Source of the DNA: Branchiostoma lanceolatum
Taxonomy: Eukaryota > Chordata > Leptocardii > Amphioxiformes > Branchiostomatidae
DNA: 64,000 bases
NCBI RefSeq assembly: GCF_035083965.1
Contig: NC_089724.1
Coordinates: forward strand, 2,198,501-2,262,500
Direction: 5' to 3'
Shown here: positions 27,301 through 52,147 of the stretch, one piece after another
Layout: every line of letters begins with the position of its first letter
How positions within the stretch are numbered: the first letter of the stretch is position 1
Translations under genes and position numbers: made by a program
Notes under the pieces: generated by a model
What the model saw: the letters and a program-made list of their open reading frames with translations, nothing else
Database searches by the model: none
What the model was told of the DNA's origin: nothing

Positions 27301-29351
27301 TACTTCATTCTATGCCACCGAGTTTTAGTAACAAATGTCATGCTCTATCATACTATAATCAATTACCAGCTAAGTTCATGTTGTTAATATACATTTTGTA
27401 TCTTACCCGAAACACAACCATGATCCCATCTTTTCAGTTACAACGGTTACAGTACGAACTAAGATATACAGAACTTACTGAATGTTAAAACCTTTGTGTT
27501 CCCCAGCTGTACTTTGCCATGCAGCAGGAGAAACTTGCCCTACAGGCCCAGAGAAAAGGAACACCTGTCTCACTGGATCGCAGTCTGGTATGTGTGATTC
27601 AGTTTTTATTAACTAACCATAAAAGTCATGTAGCTTCAGTTTGTAATCATGTCATCATGTCAAATAACTGAAATACTGGGGACTCGGTGATATTATAAAG
27701 TGGAAAATGAGATTTTTACTGTAATGTTGTTTTGAGATGGAATGTTTTAAGGGTAGTAAAACAATGGACATGAATAATGATCGCGGTGTTATGGTTTCAA
27801 TGTAGAGAGGTCACCACAAAAATTTATAAGCACTATCAGTGTATTTTAATGTTACACCTGGAATGCTTGAATTTTTTTTATTCATTTTTGTATGACTACA
27901 AAATGTCTGGCAAGTATGATACAGGCAGAAAAACAGTGTTGTAACTTAAATGTAATGTGAATCTGAACAGTACAACCGGTGACAAGTTGAAATTTAGGGC
28001 CTGACTATCATGTTCTTGAAATACAAATCTGGGTATCAAACCTTTTAGACAGAATATGTTTTGATCTGTCATAATTTGTTTCCCCGTACAGTTTGTGCTG
28101 GACCCAAGCAGACTGGAGGGGGGTGTCCAGCACCTGGAAGAGCCTGAGGGACACTGGGGGGTCACATCTGAAGAAAGGTGGGCAGGGAATCAAATTGAAT
28201 GTGAATTTAGATCAGTTCATCCTCTGTGAGGTGACACAAATGTCTCCACATGTCCCTGTCGAGCATGGCAGAGTTGATTTAAACTTAATCTAAATCAAAA
28301 GCTGTTATTTTGATGCATCTATTACGGTGACTGTATACAGTCTTAAATAAGTCTAAGCCCATTAGGGTGTCTTAAAGCACCTCAAGTATGGCTTCAGTCA
28401 AACCTGTACTAGACTAAGTGTAGTACCTGGTCCAGTGATCATCTCTGTATATGGTAACCTGGTCATTGTGGCCACCTTTTGGTGATCCCTTAGATTATTT
28501 TCATATGAATCTACAGTGGCCACCTGTATATATATATATATTTACTGTGACCATTTTCTTCAAGTCATATTAAAGTTTTTTTATTTATTTTTCACAGTAG
28601 ACAAGTTTTAAATTTCCAATTTCCCTCCCACAGTTCCTGTGCAGTGTGCACTTTGCTGCTGAGTGACCCCATCTCGACCTCTGACCCTGGGGTCACAGTC
28701 TTCCCCTGTGGTAAGAAACCTGTTGTTTGTGGAGTGATACCTATTTTCTAAACCTTCTCCCAGCTGTTTAACCCCATTGCCTGTACAAATTTGGTGCTAA
28801 GTGGCTACCTTAGTAGGTCAAAGGTTAAATGCAGGGCTGTCTCCAGGACCCATCCCTCTGTCCCGGGACGGAAATTTGCTTGTTGGGACGGAAAAAAATT
28901 CACCCTTTCCGTCCAAAATGCTGAACGTTATGACTTGAAATTGATGAAAAGGTATCAATGTAAGCTTATAATGACGAATTTAACAACGAAAAGTCAAAAC
29001 ATCGGCTCTCAAACAATGTGTGGGACGGAAAAAAATTCAAAGCTGAAGACAGCCCTGGTTAAATGCATGCAAAAGTTTCAAGTTAAGGACACACAAACTC
29101 CTATGTTTCAAAACATCAGTTTCCAAAACAGGCTAAGTTATTTTTACAATCTAGATGGGATGAGACCTCTTGAATGATTTGTTTTGATCTTACAGATCTT
29201 AGCATTAAAGTCTTTCTGGCAATGTTTCCATACCTGTAACATAACCCTTTGATGTTTTTGTCTTACCCTGTGTTCTCCAGGCCACGCCTTCCACACCCAC
29301 TGTGTACCACAGAGAGGCTGTCTGCTGTGTTACATGGCCAGTCAGAAGTGA
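8096..29351 (+). CDS. HPS5: HPS5, BLOC-2 complex subunit, with C-terminal RING-type finger
   Basis: Twenty-nine coding exons join in frame to 1,816 codons plus stop. HPS5 is a cytosolic subunit of BLOC-2 (with HPS3 and HPS6), which directs cargo to melanosomes and other lysosome-related organelles. Diagnostic segments: N-terminal [37 protein letters not shown] with [41 protein letters not shown] with [25 protein letters not shown]; and [11 protein letters not shown], all colinear with vertebrate HPS5. The start at 8096 was chosen because [15 protein letters not shown] aligns with the human N-terminus and an acceptor lies at 8089. The protein is much longer than human HPS5 (about 1,129 aa) because of acidic, Ser-rich linkers, and it continues past the human C-terminus into a RING finger. 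TECPR2 is the main alternative for the propeller but lacks the HPS5-like C-terminal half. Confidence 0.93.
8606..8730 (+). repeat. Fold-back repeat family, half copy
   Basis: Shares GGTAGAACA, CACAACC, CACTTCTTACCTGCTGACG and the following CACCTTC..CTTCTGACTGGAG block with the copies at 36736-36978 and 60062-60217. The right arm is missing. Lies in HPS5 intron 1. Confidence 0.6.
10208..10305 (+). repeat. Interspersed repeat 3' end, copy 1
   Basis: GCAGGGTTAGCCCTTAGTAATAGC through AACCAATAAAC.. matches 24072-24165 over most of its length and ends in an A/AAT-rich tail, as a retroposed 3' end would. The parent element is not identified. Confidence 0.55.
11078..11460 (-). mobile_element. tRNA-derived SINE
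   Basis: Read on the minus strand it begins GTGGCGTCGCGG, has a B-box GGTTCGAATCC about 60 bp in, and continues through a body (GGACGTTAAATGGAGGTCCCG, AGCACGTTAAAG) shared with 35811-36090 (plus) and 36409-36620 (minus). It ends near GGTTTACCGGGT. Lies in an HPS5 intron. Confidence 0.75.
11874..11967 (+). pseudogene. Decayed partial copy of an HPS5 exon
   Basis: Matches the real exon 11999-12129 at both edges: TTTTCCAGGCTAAAGGG at the acceptor side, then, after an 89 bp internal deletion, TGTTACCTGTGTGA..CACTCAGG and about 40 bp of following intron. The deletion is not a multiple of three and a stop appears, so it cannot act as a substitute exon. Confidence 0.75.
13834..14190 (+). repeat. 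Exon edge and splice donor present three times, with CCCTAA-like filler
   Basis: CAGTCTCTCACCTTCTCCAG.. through the donor GTAAGTCA at the end of HPS5 exon 8 (13834-13880) recurs at 13970-14016 and 14145-14187 with few changes. Between the copies is irregular CCCTAA/CCCTGA sequence. Only the first copy continues an open frame from upstream. Confidence 0.75.
15956..20003 (+). CDS. HPS5: HPS5 exons 11-16: Ser/acidic linker with basic KRKKKKK block
   Basis: Exons 15956-16101, 16471-17450, 17771-17824, 18241-18297, 19056-19200 and 19859-20003 encode residues 395-903. After a short helical piece ([13 protein letters not shown]) and the HPS5 motif [13 protein letters not shown] comes a long low-complexity stretch. 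It ends in [20 protein letters not shown], which resembles the linker of TECPR2 as I remember it. The last exon ends in a basic helix ([19 protein letters not shown]) whose second half is copied four more times downstream. Confidence 0.85.
16160..16370 (+). repeat. Tandem repeat of about 70 bp in HPS5 intron
   Basis: Units containing TATAACCGCCCTTCGG-like sequence, ACACACCAGCTTCTG and ATCTGTAT recur three to four times with drift. A solo copy is at 61368-61400, so the unit is a dispersed repeat. Confidence 0.55.
19505..19858 (+). repeat. Degenerate upstream copies of an HPS5 exon 5' edge
   Basis: The start of the exon at 19859 (GGTTGTCTACGAGACTTCAG) with its acceptor has decayed copies near 19507, 19566, 19634, 19717 and 19811. 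Each has a CAG-type acceptor, TGTC..GAGACT-like sequence and a following AAGACATTC-rich spacer. Confidence 0.6.
20046..20463 (+). repeat. Tandem array of four further 72 bp copies of an HPS5 exon segment
   Basis: Segments 20046-20117, 20160-20231, 20274-20345 and 20392-20463 each encode 24 residues ([15 protein letters not shown] and on). Each is preceded by an acceptor-like ..TACAG and the first three are followed by GAG|GTGGGA; the last ends AAG|GTAGTG. They repeat the 3' part of the exon ending at 20003 at a 114 bp period, with versions alternating A-B-A-B. All are phase 0 to 0, so any copy could be added in frame. Reading straight through meets a stop near 20370, after a 4 bp insertion. 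Whether they are used as exons is unknown. Confidence 0.75.
20806..22408 (+). CDS. HPS5: HPS5 exons 17-18: linker into alpha-helical region
   Basis: Exons 20806-20963 and 21312-22408 encode residues 904-1321. [20 protein letters not shown] and [11 protein letters not shown] align with the human DPLVLF..VLQEWLSHLEK segment. A long acidic stretch follows, then [14 protein letters not shown] (human LAELTTLCLELNVL) and [20 protein letters not shown] (human CQFLKKYFFLLNLKRAKES). Confidence 0.88.
22706..27039 (+). CDS. HPS5: HPS5 exons 19-25: C-terminal helical repeat region
   Basis: Exons 22706-22826, 23717-23869, 24387-24506, 24918-25055, 25428-25540, 26060-26510 and 26964-27039 encode residues 1322-1712. 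Conserved points: [80 protein letters not shown], and [15 protein letters not shown], which is where human HPS5 stops. Helical repeats of this kind resemble those of vesicle coat and tether proteins. Confidence 0.9.
23200..23442. mobile_element. PIF/Harbinger-like MITE
   Basis: Inverted ends of about 47 bp begin AGCCCCCCTCTCACTGGACC, and TTA flanks both sides (23197-23199 and 23443-23445), the 3 bp duplication typical of PIF/Harbinger. 243 bp, no coding capacity, in an HPS5 intron. Confidence 0.7.
23540..23620 (+). pseudogene. Truncated duplicate of HPS5 exon 20
   Basis: Starts with the same acceptor (CTCCCCAG|TGTGTTC) as the real exon at 23717 and encodes a similar peptide ([20 protein letters not shown] against [20 protein letters not shown]). 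Similarity stops after about 80 bp and a stop codon follows with no donor, so it is probably not used. Confidence 0.75.
24072..24165 (+). repeat. Interspersed repeat 3' end, copy 2
   Basis: GCAGGGCTAGCCCTTTGTAATAGCC.. matches 10208-10305. It carries a fuller CTCAGGCTAGTTGGTCAGCC hairpin segment. Confidence 0.55.
26650..26856. mobile_element. CAGTCAAAC-ended MITE
   Basis: Ends are CAGTCAAACATGTACGAGTG on the left and the complement of CAGTCAAACCTGTCTATATA on the right, with TA immediately outside each. Internal GTGACCACC, GGTCACT and GGCCACC blocks recur. A truncated second copy begins at 28395. Confidence 0.65.
27507..29351 (+). CDS. HPS5: HPS5 exons 26-29: C-terminal extension with RING-type zinc finger
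   Basis: Exons 27507-27587, 28092-28177, 28634-28710 and 29281-29351 (TGA 29349-29351) encode residues 1713-1816. A helix ([16 protein letters not shown]) leads to eight zinc ligands spaced C-x2-C-x19-C-x-H-x2-H-x2-C-x5-C-x2-C ([26 protein letters not shown]). This layout is seen in RING-H2-like domains of VPS8, VPS18 and VPS41. The RING is split by an intron after FPCG, and both halves keep phase and all ligands. An E3 or tethering role is inference only. Confidence 0.85.
28215..28275 (+). repeat. 60 bp segment shared with the flank of the LINE at 47 kb
   Basis: CATCCTCTGTGAGGTGACAC and CCCTGTCGAGCATGGCAGAG match the minus-strand sequence at about 47447-47507, just 5' of the LINE reverse transcriptase. 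It may be a fragment of the same LINE family's 5' region or a separate small repeat. Confidence 0.5.
28395..28600. mobile_element. CAGTCAAAC-ended MITE, truncated copy
   Basis: Begins CAGTCAAACCTGTACTAGAC and keeps the GTGGCCACCTTTTGGTG block seen in the copy at 26650-26856. Its right end has decayed into TA-rich sequence. Confidence 0.5.
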
Positions 29352-31002
29352 AAAATGACTTCTTAAAGCCACTTACAGAGGTTTAATTTTTTTTCATTTT
29401 GAAACAATCTTTATAAGCTTTATTTCAATCTTTGTTTGAAATTGGCAATTATAAATGTTTAGATTATGGAAATGGGACCACCATGGGCCACGAGGATATT
29501 TTTACATAATGAGTCAGAAGCCCTTTCAGACACATTATAGGGATTTTAAAATAATTTTTGTCAGAAACAGCAAGTCGACCATTATGATAATCATTTGAAG
29601 ACTATAGTGATGTGTACATTTCATCTCCTTTCTTCAGATCTCTAGAGGTAGACATAGGTTTGTGCAACTGACTCAGTACCAGAAAAGGAATTGGGAAGCA
29701 AAATATGGATCATATTAAGATATTATTTCCTGTGATATAAGATGATATAAAGATATGTATCATTGTACAATTTCCTGATAATTTGTAATCTTAAGTGTTG
29801 TAAGTACTATTTCTAGCAACTTGTTTAAAGTAATTTTACCTGAATTGTGAAGATGTGTACATAGCTAATGATTCATGTAATTATGTTTAACAAAAATTTT
29901 CATATGATCATGACTGCATTGTGTAATATGTAATGGTGTTCTTACCGTTGTGTCAAAAATCGTTGAATGTTGCACTAACTTTATGTTTTCTTAGCTACCA
30001 TTCATATAGGTCTACAAACATGCAATAGCAATGCAACTTTTAGTGATAGTTCTTTTTCCCAGCCTTACAATAGTATCATCACTGAAAAAAAGAATTTAGG
30101 ATTCAAGTGCTAGTTTGATGTTCTGGACAAAAAAAATGGACCAACATCATTGTCCTTTTGTCAACTTGAATTAGAGATGAATAACATATGTCAAGATCCT
30201 TTAATCATCTTCCCTATATGAAAGTTTAAAAAATGACTTGGGGAATCGAAAAAGTTTGTCAGAATCATTATGCAAATTGCTGTTGCTGCTTGTTTCTGTT
30301 TTTTTTAGATCACCACAGGATCGTAGACTCATGGAAAAACAAAACTTTAATTTCAGTGAAAGTCATTTGTTTTTTTATGACTTTTCTATGAATGTAGGAC
30401 ACTCCTTCCTTTATCTAAACAAAAGGCACATATTTTCCCTGTATCTTTATGGTCTTTGCAGACCAATTGTACTTGTGATACTGTGTGCATTTTATTTGAT
30501 TGTGTGCCAAATTGTATTCATGTTTAATGTGCAATGGTTTCAATCTTGGTATTTATAAAACAGCTTTGTTCTCATATTGAATTATTATTGAATTTTCTTT
30601 GTTGCTCTTGAATACACATGAGTCTCAATGATACTATCTGATTTGTTTTTCATTTATTGCCTGTGTGAAGTAGGTAGTGCTTTTGTTGTGGGTGCGTGGG
30701 AGTTTGGAGGCAGTGTTTCCGACTTGACCAACATAAATCAGGAAGCTATGGATGGACTGCAATGTTTGTCATGTAGCTATCACAGTCCATTTATACGCAA
30801 GGACAAAGCTCACATCATTACTTATGGGGTTTAGTTATAGGGAAGGCAAAACATCCTTCAGTTAGGATTGACAAGAAACTGGATAATTTTTAATGATGAT
30901 TTATTATCAAAGTCATTGTCAAGATGAAGCTTGTAAACAATACAGCAATACACGTGTCAGCATTGGACCGCAGGTGGCGCCTGGAAGGCCCCTGCTGTGA
31001 CG
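29352..31002. other. HPS5 3' UTR and intergenic DNA
   Basis: No gene recognised. The AT-rich first kilobase is probably HPS5 3' UTR, but I could not fix a polyadenylation signal. A 68-codon plus-strand frame at 30628-30834 has no recognisable features. Lectin gene A ends at 31003 on the other strand, so the two genes converge. Confidence 0.5.
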
Positions 31003-35298
<4,296 letters not shown>

Positions 35299-35355
35299 CT
35301 TTGGCGTCAGTTGAGTCCAGACTCAACTGTGTTAATGCTTACTACGGGTGCGACA

Positions 35356-35362
35356 ATTTATA
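35356..35362 (-). promoter_or_regulatory. TATA box of lectin gene A
   Basis: TATAAAT on the minus strand lies 58-64 bp before the ATG, which would place the start of transcription roughly at 35325-35335 and give a very short 5' UTR. Confidence 0.6.
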
Positions 35363-35810
35363 TCGTGTCCCACTAAGGCCATGGGAACCACACAGTTGGT
35401 CATTCGGCCAAACCACCACTTAGACTTAATCATGTGTTAAGTTGAAATTCATGCTGGACATATTAATGAATGCCATAACATGTGTATGAATATCATCTTA
35501 CATTTTATAGAGCCATAACTAACCAATCATAAATGTCTTGAAATTTGCTCTCATTTTCTTCACATAACGTTGAGTTCCCAGACGCCACACCTTCGCCAAA
35601 ATAATCAACTTGCAAAGGATATCCTAATTCGAATTCAATTTTTGATAATTTTACTCAAACTTACATTTATCAAAAATACAAACGTCTTACCATTTGCCGC
35701 TTCGATACTGTATGCAACCTCAGAAATTGCGCAAAGTCGACCCTCATTTGCATATATATATATGCACATATATACATCAATACATTGATTATCTCATCTA
35801 AGCCAATTCG

Positions 35811-36090
35811 TGGCATCGCGGCGTAATTTCTACAGTGCTTAGCCTAGAATAAAGAGGTATGAGTTCAAACCCCTGACATGCCCTATGTTATTGCCTGAGG
35901 AAAGGTGCATTACACGAATTTACTCTCTACCAAGCGTCGAATGGGTCTAGGGACGTCATTCGGTTAGGACGCTGAATTAAAGTCCCGTGTTTGAATAGAG
36001 CCCCACATCGAGCACGTTAAAGGACCAACTACACTTACTGAAAAGAGTAGACAGGGGTCCTTTCCGGTGTGAGTGTTTTATAACAGTGTA
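35811..36090 (+). mobile_element. tRNA-derived SINE, plus orientation
   Basis: Head GTGGCATCGCGGCG.. with B-box-like GAGTTCAAACCCC, then the body words GGACGTCATTCGGTTAGGAC and GAGCACGTTAAAGGACC shared with 11078-11460. Diverged. Confidence 0.6.
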
Positions 36091-36408
36091 ATTACAGCCC
36101 TATATATGGCCACGCCGGGGGAGTTACTGTCGTATGAAGGTCGGCTGAGTTAGCACCTAAAAGCAGCCGTTCCAGACTCTTGCGATCTAGCCCCGTCAAT
36201 TTTAAGTTCCTGGCAATTCTGCCTCTGGCTAGCGCTGCGAAGTGAGAGTGAGTCGGTCCAACCAATAATAAGTATTACAACTGCATGTGTTGCGAGTAGG
36301 GAAACTTTGAATTTCAGTGAAAAATGATAGCTATCATAATATTTCGTCATTAACTGCAAATGAAACGTTAGCAACCATAATCCATATCTGATCATTTTTG
36401 TTCGTTTT

Positions 36409-36640
36409 TGCAAACCCGGTGAACCGCCTCAATTGCATAACACACCAGGTTTGTACTGAAGAGTACAAGCTGCATATCCATACAGTTTTACCTGACCCAC
36501 TCACACCGGGCAGGACCCCTACTCTTATCGATAGGTGTGAAGGGTTCTTCTGCGTGCTCGAGGTGTGGCTCTTCTCAAACACCGGACCTCCATTTAACGT
36601 CCTGGCCTATCCTAGGGACGTCCCCAACCCAAGTGTGGAG
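36409..36640 (-). mobile_element. SINE, head-truncated copy
   Basis: Matches the body and 3' end of the SINE at 11078-11460: CACACCAGGTTTGTACTGAA, GAGGTGTGGCTCTTCTCAAA and CCTCCATTTAACGTCC, in the same orientation. The tRNA-like head is missing. Confidence 0.7.
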
Positions 36641-36735
36641 ACTGATATAAAATGCCTTACCCACTTAGCTACACCGTATCTCGTTAGTAATGATACTCCT
36701 GTGACCATCTGACAATAATTTCCTCGGGTTAGTAG

Positions 36736-36978
36736 AACATAGAATATTGGGGCTTTTTACACAACCGGGCACTTCTTACCTGCTGACGTTGAGCTTAACC
36801 GCATTTGGGATTGTGTTCTCGCCACAAAAGCGTCCCCTACATCGGCTACTTTTAGTGACGAGAAGCAGTACTCCAATCAGAAGCTCAGAATAAGGTGTCT
36901 GACAGACACAGAAACGTCAGCAGGTAAGAAAGAAGGGACTGGATGTTTAAAAAGATAACTCCAATATCCTGTGATCAT
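36736..36978. mobile_element. Fold-back repeat family, complete copy
   Basis: Left arm contains ATAGAATATTGG..CACTTCTTACCTGCTGACG. The right arm carries the complement (CGTCAGCAGGTAAGAAAG.. to CCAATATCCTG). Related copies: 8606-8730 and 60062-60217. Confidence 0.65.
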
Positions 36979-37375
36979 ATTTGAGTACCTCCACCTGTGC
37001 CCTCGCACGAACACAAGTGCTAGCCACTTGTTGTATATCTTTTATTATTTACAGTAGCAGAATTCAGGCAGACCATTTCCTATAACTCTGCCTGTTGAGG
37101 ACGTACTTGATAAAGTTACAAAGTACTTCAGAATCTTTAATTTGATTTGGCTCCTGACACGGCACCTTTTGGGACTCAAACAGCTGAAACGACAATCAAG
37201 GAGTGGTGGTTTCTACCAAAATACTTCAAAAAGGCTTACGTAGATAAATGGTAGGGTTTAAAGCCATGCAATGTGTTATGTGTAAGCATATGATCCCATC
37301 AACATATAGCCAAGTTCTAAGGTATATGCACATTTCGTGTCAACTTAACCGTTCTGCTCGCCTTTGCAGATGTAT

Positions 37376-38740
37376 AATTATCTTCGCCGAGTACTTGTAC
37401 TCGGAGAAGATTATGTTTTCGGTTGAAAAATCTGTTGGGTGGGTCTGAATGTATGTCAGGAGCATAACTCAAGAAAGCTTCAATGAATCTTTATGATTTT
37501 TGGTAGGTGTGTAGTGGTTGTGCAAAGGAAACTTAAGTTCGAAAATGGTTCACCTTGCGTTTTTCAACAGTACTGCAGCAGACTTTACATTTTTTTTGTG
37601 TTTGTATGTAGGCAAAAAAAGTGACGGAAACGTTGATGGATCTTCATGATTTTTTGCAGGTGTGTAGATGTTGTGAAAACGGGGGTCAAGTTAGAAAAAT
37701 GGTTCCCCTGGTATTTTCCGTTGGTACTGCAGCGGGCTTTGTGTGGATGTGTATTTGTATGTCGCCAGCATAACTCGAGAAGCTGTTGATGGATCCGTAT
37801 GATATTTAGTTGATGGGTAGGGTTTACAGAAAGGAAGGTCAAGTTCGATAATGGGCCTTCTAGCGGGTACCTAAGGTACTGCAGCGGAGCTTTAAAATTT
37901 AGGGGCATATTTTCTGAAAGTGCTATGGTCATGATTTTTGTGTGGTAGATAGTTCATGCCACAGAAAGTAAGTTCTGTAAATTTTGGCTCCCTAGCGGCT
38001 TGTTTAGAACTGCAGTGGGTGTTTTTGTTTTGACCTTCGGACATGAATAACTTGAGAAGGGGTCGAAGGATCGTCGTGATGTATGGTATGTAGAGAGCTC
38101 AGATGGTGCTTTACATTATCAATGACTAATTATGCAAATCAGGAGCTAATTTGCATAATTAGTAAGGAAAGTTCGTTAACCTACTGCATTTCAATGGGAC
38201 ATGGGACAGTGTCAGGTCATGTAAACAGATGGCCTTGCATAAACGTACATGTAGGTCAAATAAATAAACTATTCTCCAAGCAGAGGTGTGGGTTCTGTTT
38301 AGGCATTTTTGTTCAACACGGTTGGCGACATAACGAAATAGGGACAAAATAGAAAGCCCAGCAGGACAAAAACACCTAAAAACACGTCAACCACCAGCCA
38401 GATTTATTCTATTCATATAAATTGACTGTACTATTTCATCATCACTTTCAACTTACAACACTGCAATATCGAACCTTTGTGGCCCATATAATATCAACAT
38501 ACTCTTATTTTTTCATGACCAGTTATAACATATATCAGCACACTCTACACATATACTAGTCCTGTACCACCAAATGATTTTTAACCATATCTAGACTGGA
38601 CTCATTCGCCCCATCATAACTTCCAAATGGTATGGTGCATGATCAAATTTGCAGGGGGTGATAAGCACGTAAATATTAATCACTCTCCATGATAAGCCTT
38701 GATTATTTGGCGAAGATAATGTGTTCGTGGAACTCTAGTT
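37376..38740. repeat. Long interspersed repeat with internal tandem blocks
   Basis: Starts with ATTATCTTCGCCGAG and a short hairpin (GAGTACTTGTACTC) and ends near GGCGAAGATAATGTGTTCG. Inside, a block of about 150-200 bp (AACTCRAGAA.., GATGGATCTTCATGAT, TACTGCAGC) recurs with drift. The same block types occur at 44290-44480 and 50040-50110. No coding frame. Class unknown; a Helitron-like origin is possible but not shown. Confidence 0.45.
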
Positions 38741-38994
38741 TTATGATGATTTCATCACTAGTAAAAAAGATACGTTTTGGGACATCCTGTACTTTAACAA
38801 TATTCGTACCGCAGTCAATGGGGGGGGGGGGGTCTTAAAGTGCTGGTCTTGCTCAACAATATCTCAAACATGTCCACGATTGTCAACTTTTTCCTCGGTA
38901 CAATGAACTTGTAAATTCTGTACATAGCGTCCTCCTTCTTTGTCACTTCAGTGAGCTTAACTGGTTCAAGATCACTTTACTTTATTTTACTTTT

Positions 38995-39284
38995 ACTCAC
39001 TCACTCACAAACTCACTCACTCACTCACACACACACACTCACAAACTCACTCACTCACTCACAAACTCACTCACTCACTCACAAACTCACTCACTCACTC
39101 ACACTCACTCACTCACTCGCTCACAAACTCATTCACTCACTCACTCACAAACTTACTCACTCACTCACAAACTCACTCACAAACTCACTCACTCACACAC
39201 GCACACATATACACACACACACAGAGGCACACACACACGCATACACACGCGCACACATAAACACACACACACACACACACACAT

Positions 39285-39345
<61 letters not shown>

Positions 39346-39390
39346 TACACACACACACACACACACACTCACACGCGCGCGCATCCTTAC
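38995..39390. repeat. (ACTC)n/(CA)n compound microsatellite
   Basis: About 200 bp of ACTC tetranucleotide with regular ACAA interruptions is followed by about 190 bp of CA dinucleotide. A short poly-G run lies at 38821-38832. Confidence 0.95.
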
Positions 39391-40227
39391 TCAATCGACC
39401 GGGCTACCTGAAACGTTTATTCCATCACTGCTGGTAACTGAACTTCCCGTGACCCTACCAATATTTCAACAAATCACCCTTCAACCTAGCTGTTAAAATT
39501 ATTGCTTCAGGATTTGATATTCCACCTAGTCGAATAATTGCTCAATTTGGCTATAAAATTATGGTCATATTGAAGATGTATTAGCTAAACAGGAGAGAAG
39601 GCAATTTACCTAGCACTAAGGTGCGTACGATGAAAACGCTGTCGACCTGGCACCTACCATACAAAGTTCAATGAACCTATACTTAAAAAGGTGCTAACAA
39701 AGGAACTCTAGTGCGTGCCTATTTTGTAGATCGTATTGGCAATTTTCGTGAATATCAAGACAATCGTTAAAAGAGTAATGATGGGGAGGGGGCAGAAGCA
39801 CTGTAAGAGCTCAGCTTTTTAATCGTTCTGAAGACGTAGACTAGTCACCAATCAGATGTTGGGGTAGAAAATCCTAAAGTTTTCTGACGGGTTGGAATTT
39901 CTGACAGCACATTGACAACACAATACTTTTCAACCAAGACATCATTTGGCCTACCGACCTTGACACTAGGTACAGAGACGGGGGTGTCACTTCAGGTGAA
40001 CGGTTGATTGGCATCATGTACACTCTAAATGTATACATAAAGGACATCGGTGCGATGTATGATAATAATGATGATAAGACAACAATGAACGGGAACTGCG
40101 AAAACACGTGCATCATCATTTGGTGGTTTATTATCTAAATTACTATTACTCTTGAAAATCAGAAAGCAATTCTCGTATGCCAGCCTATGGCTACTAGCTG
40201 AGGGCTTCAAGTGACTTTCCTTTGACG

Positions 40228-52147
<11,920 letters not shown>

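Larger units (their letters stand above)
35299..40227. other. Intergenic region rich in mobile-element pieces
   Basis: Between the start of gene A and the end of gene B lie two SINE copies, a fold-back element, a long repetitive block at 37376-38740 and a compound microsatellite. No gene is recognised; the many short frames look random. Confidence 0.6.

Noticed and set aside
30628-30834. Possible small gene after HPS5
   Set aside because: A 68-codon frame without splice context, domain or recognisable homology; chance is sufficient.
38951-39496. A 181-codon frame of Thr/His/Ser repeats
   Set aside because: It is the ACTC/CA microsatellite read as protein; no flanking exon signals.
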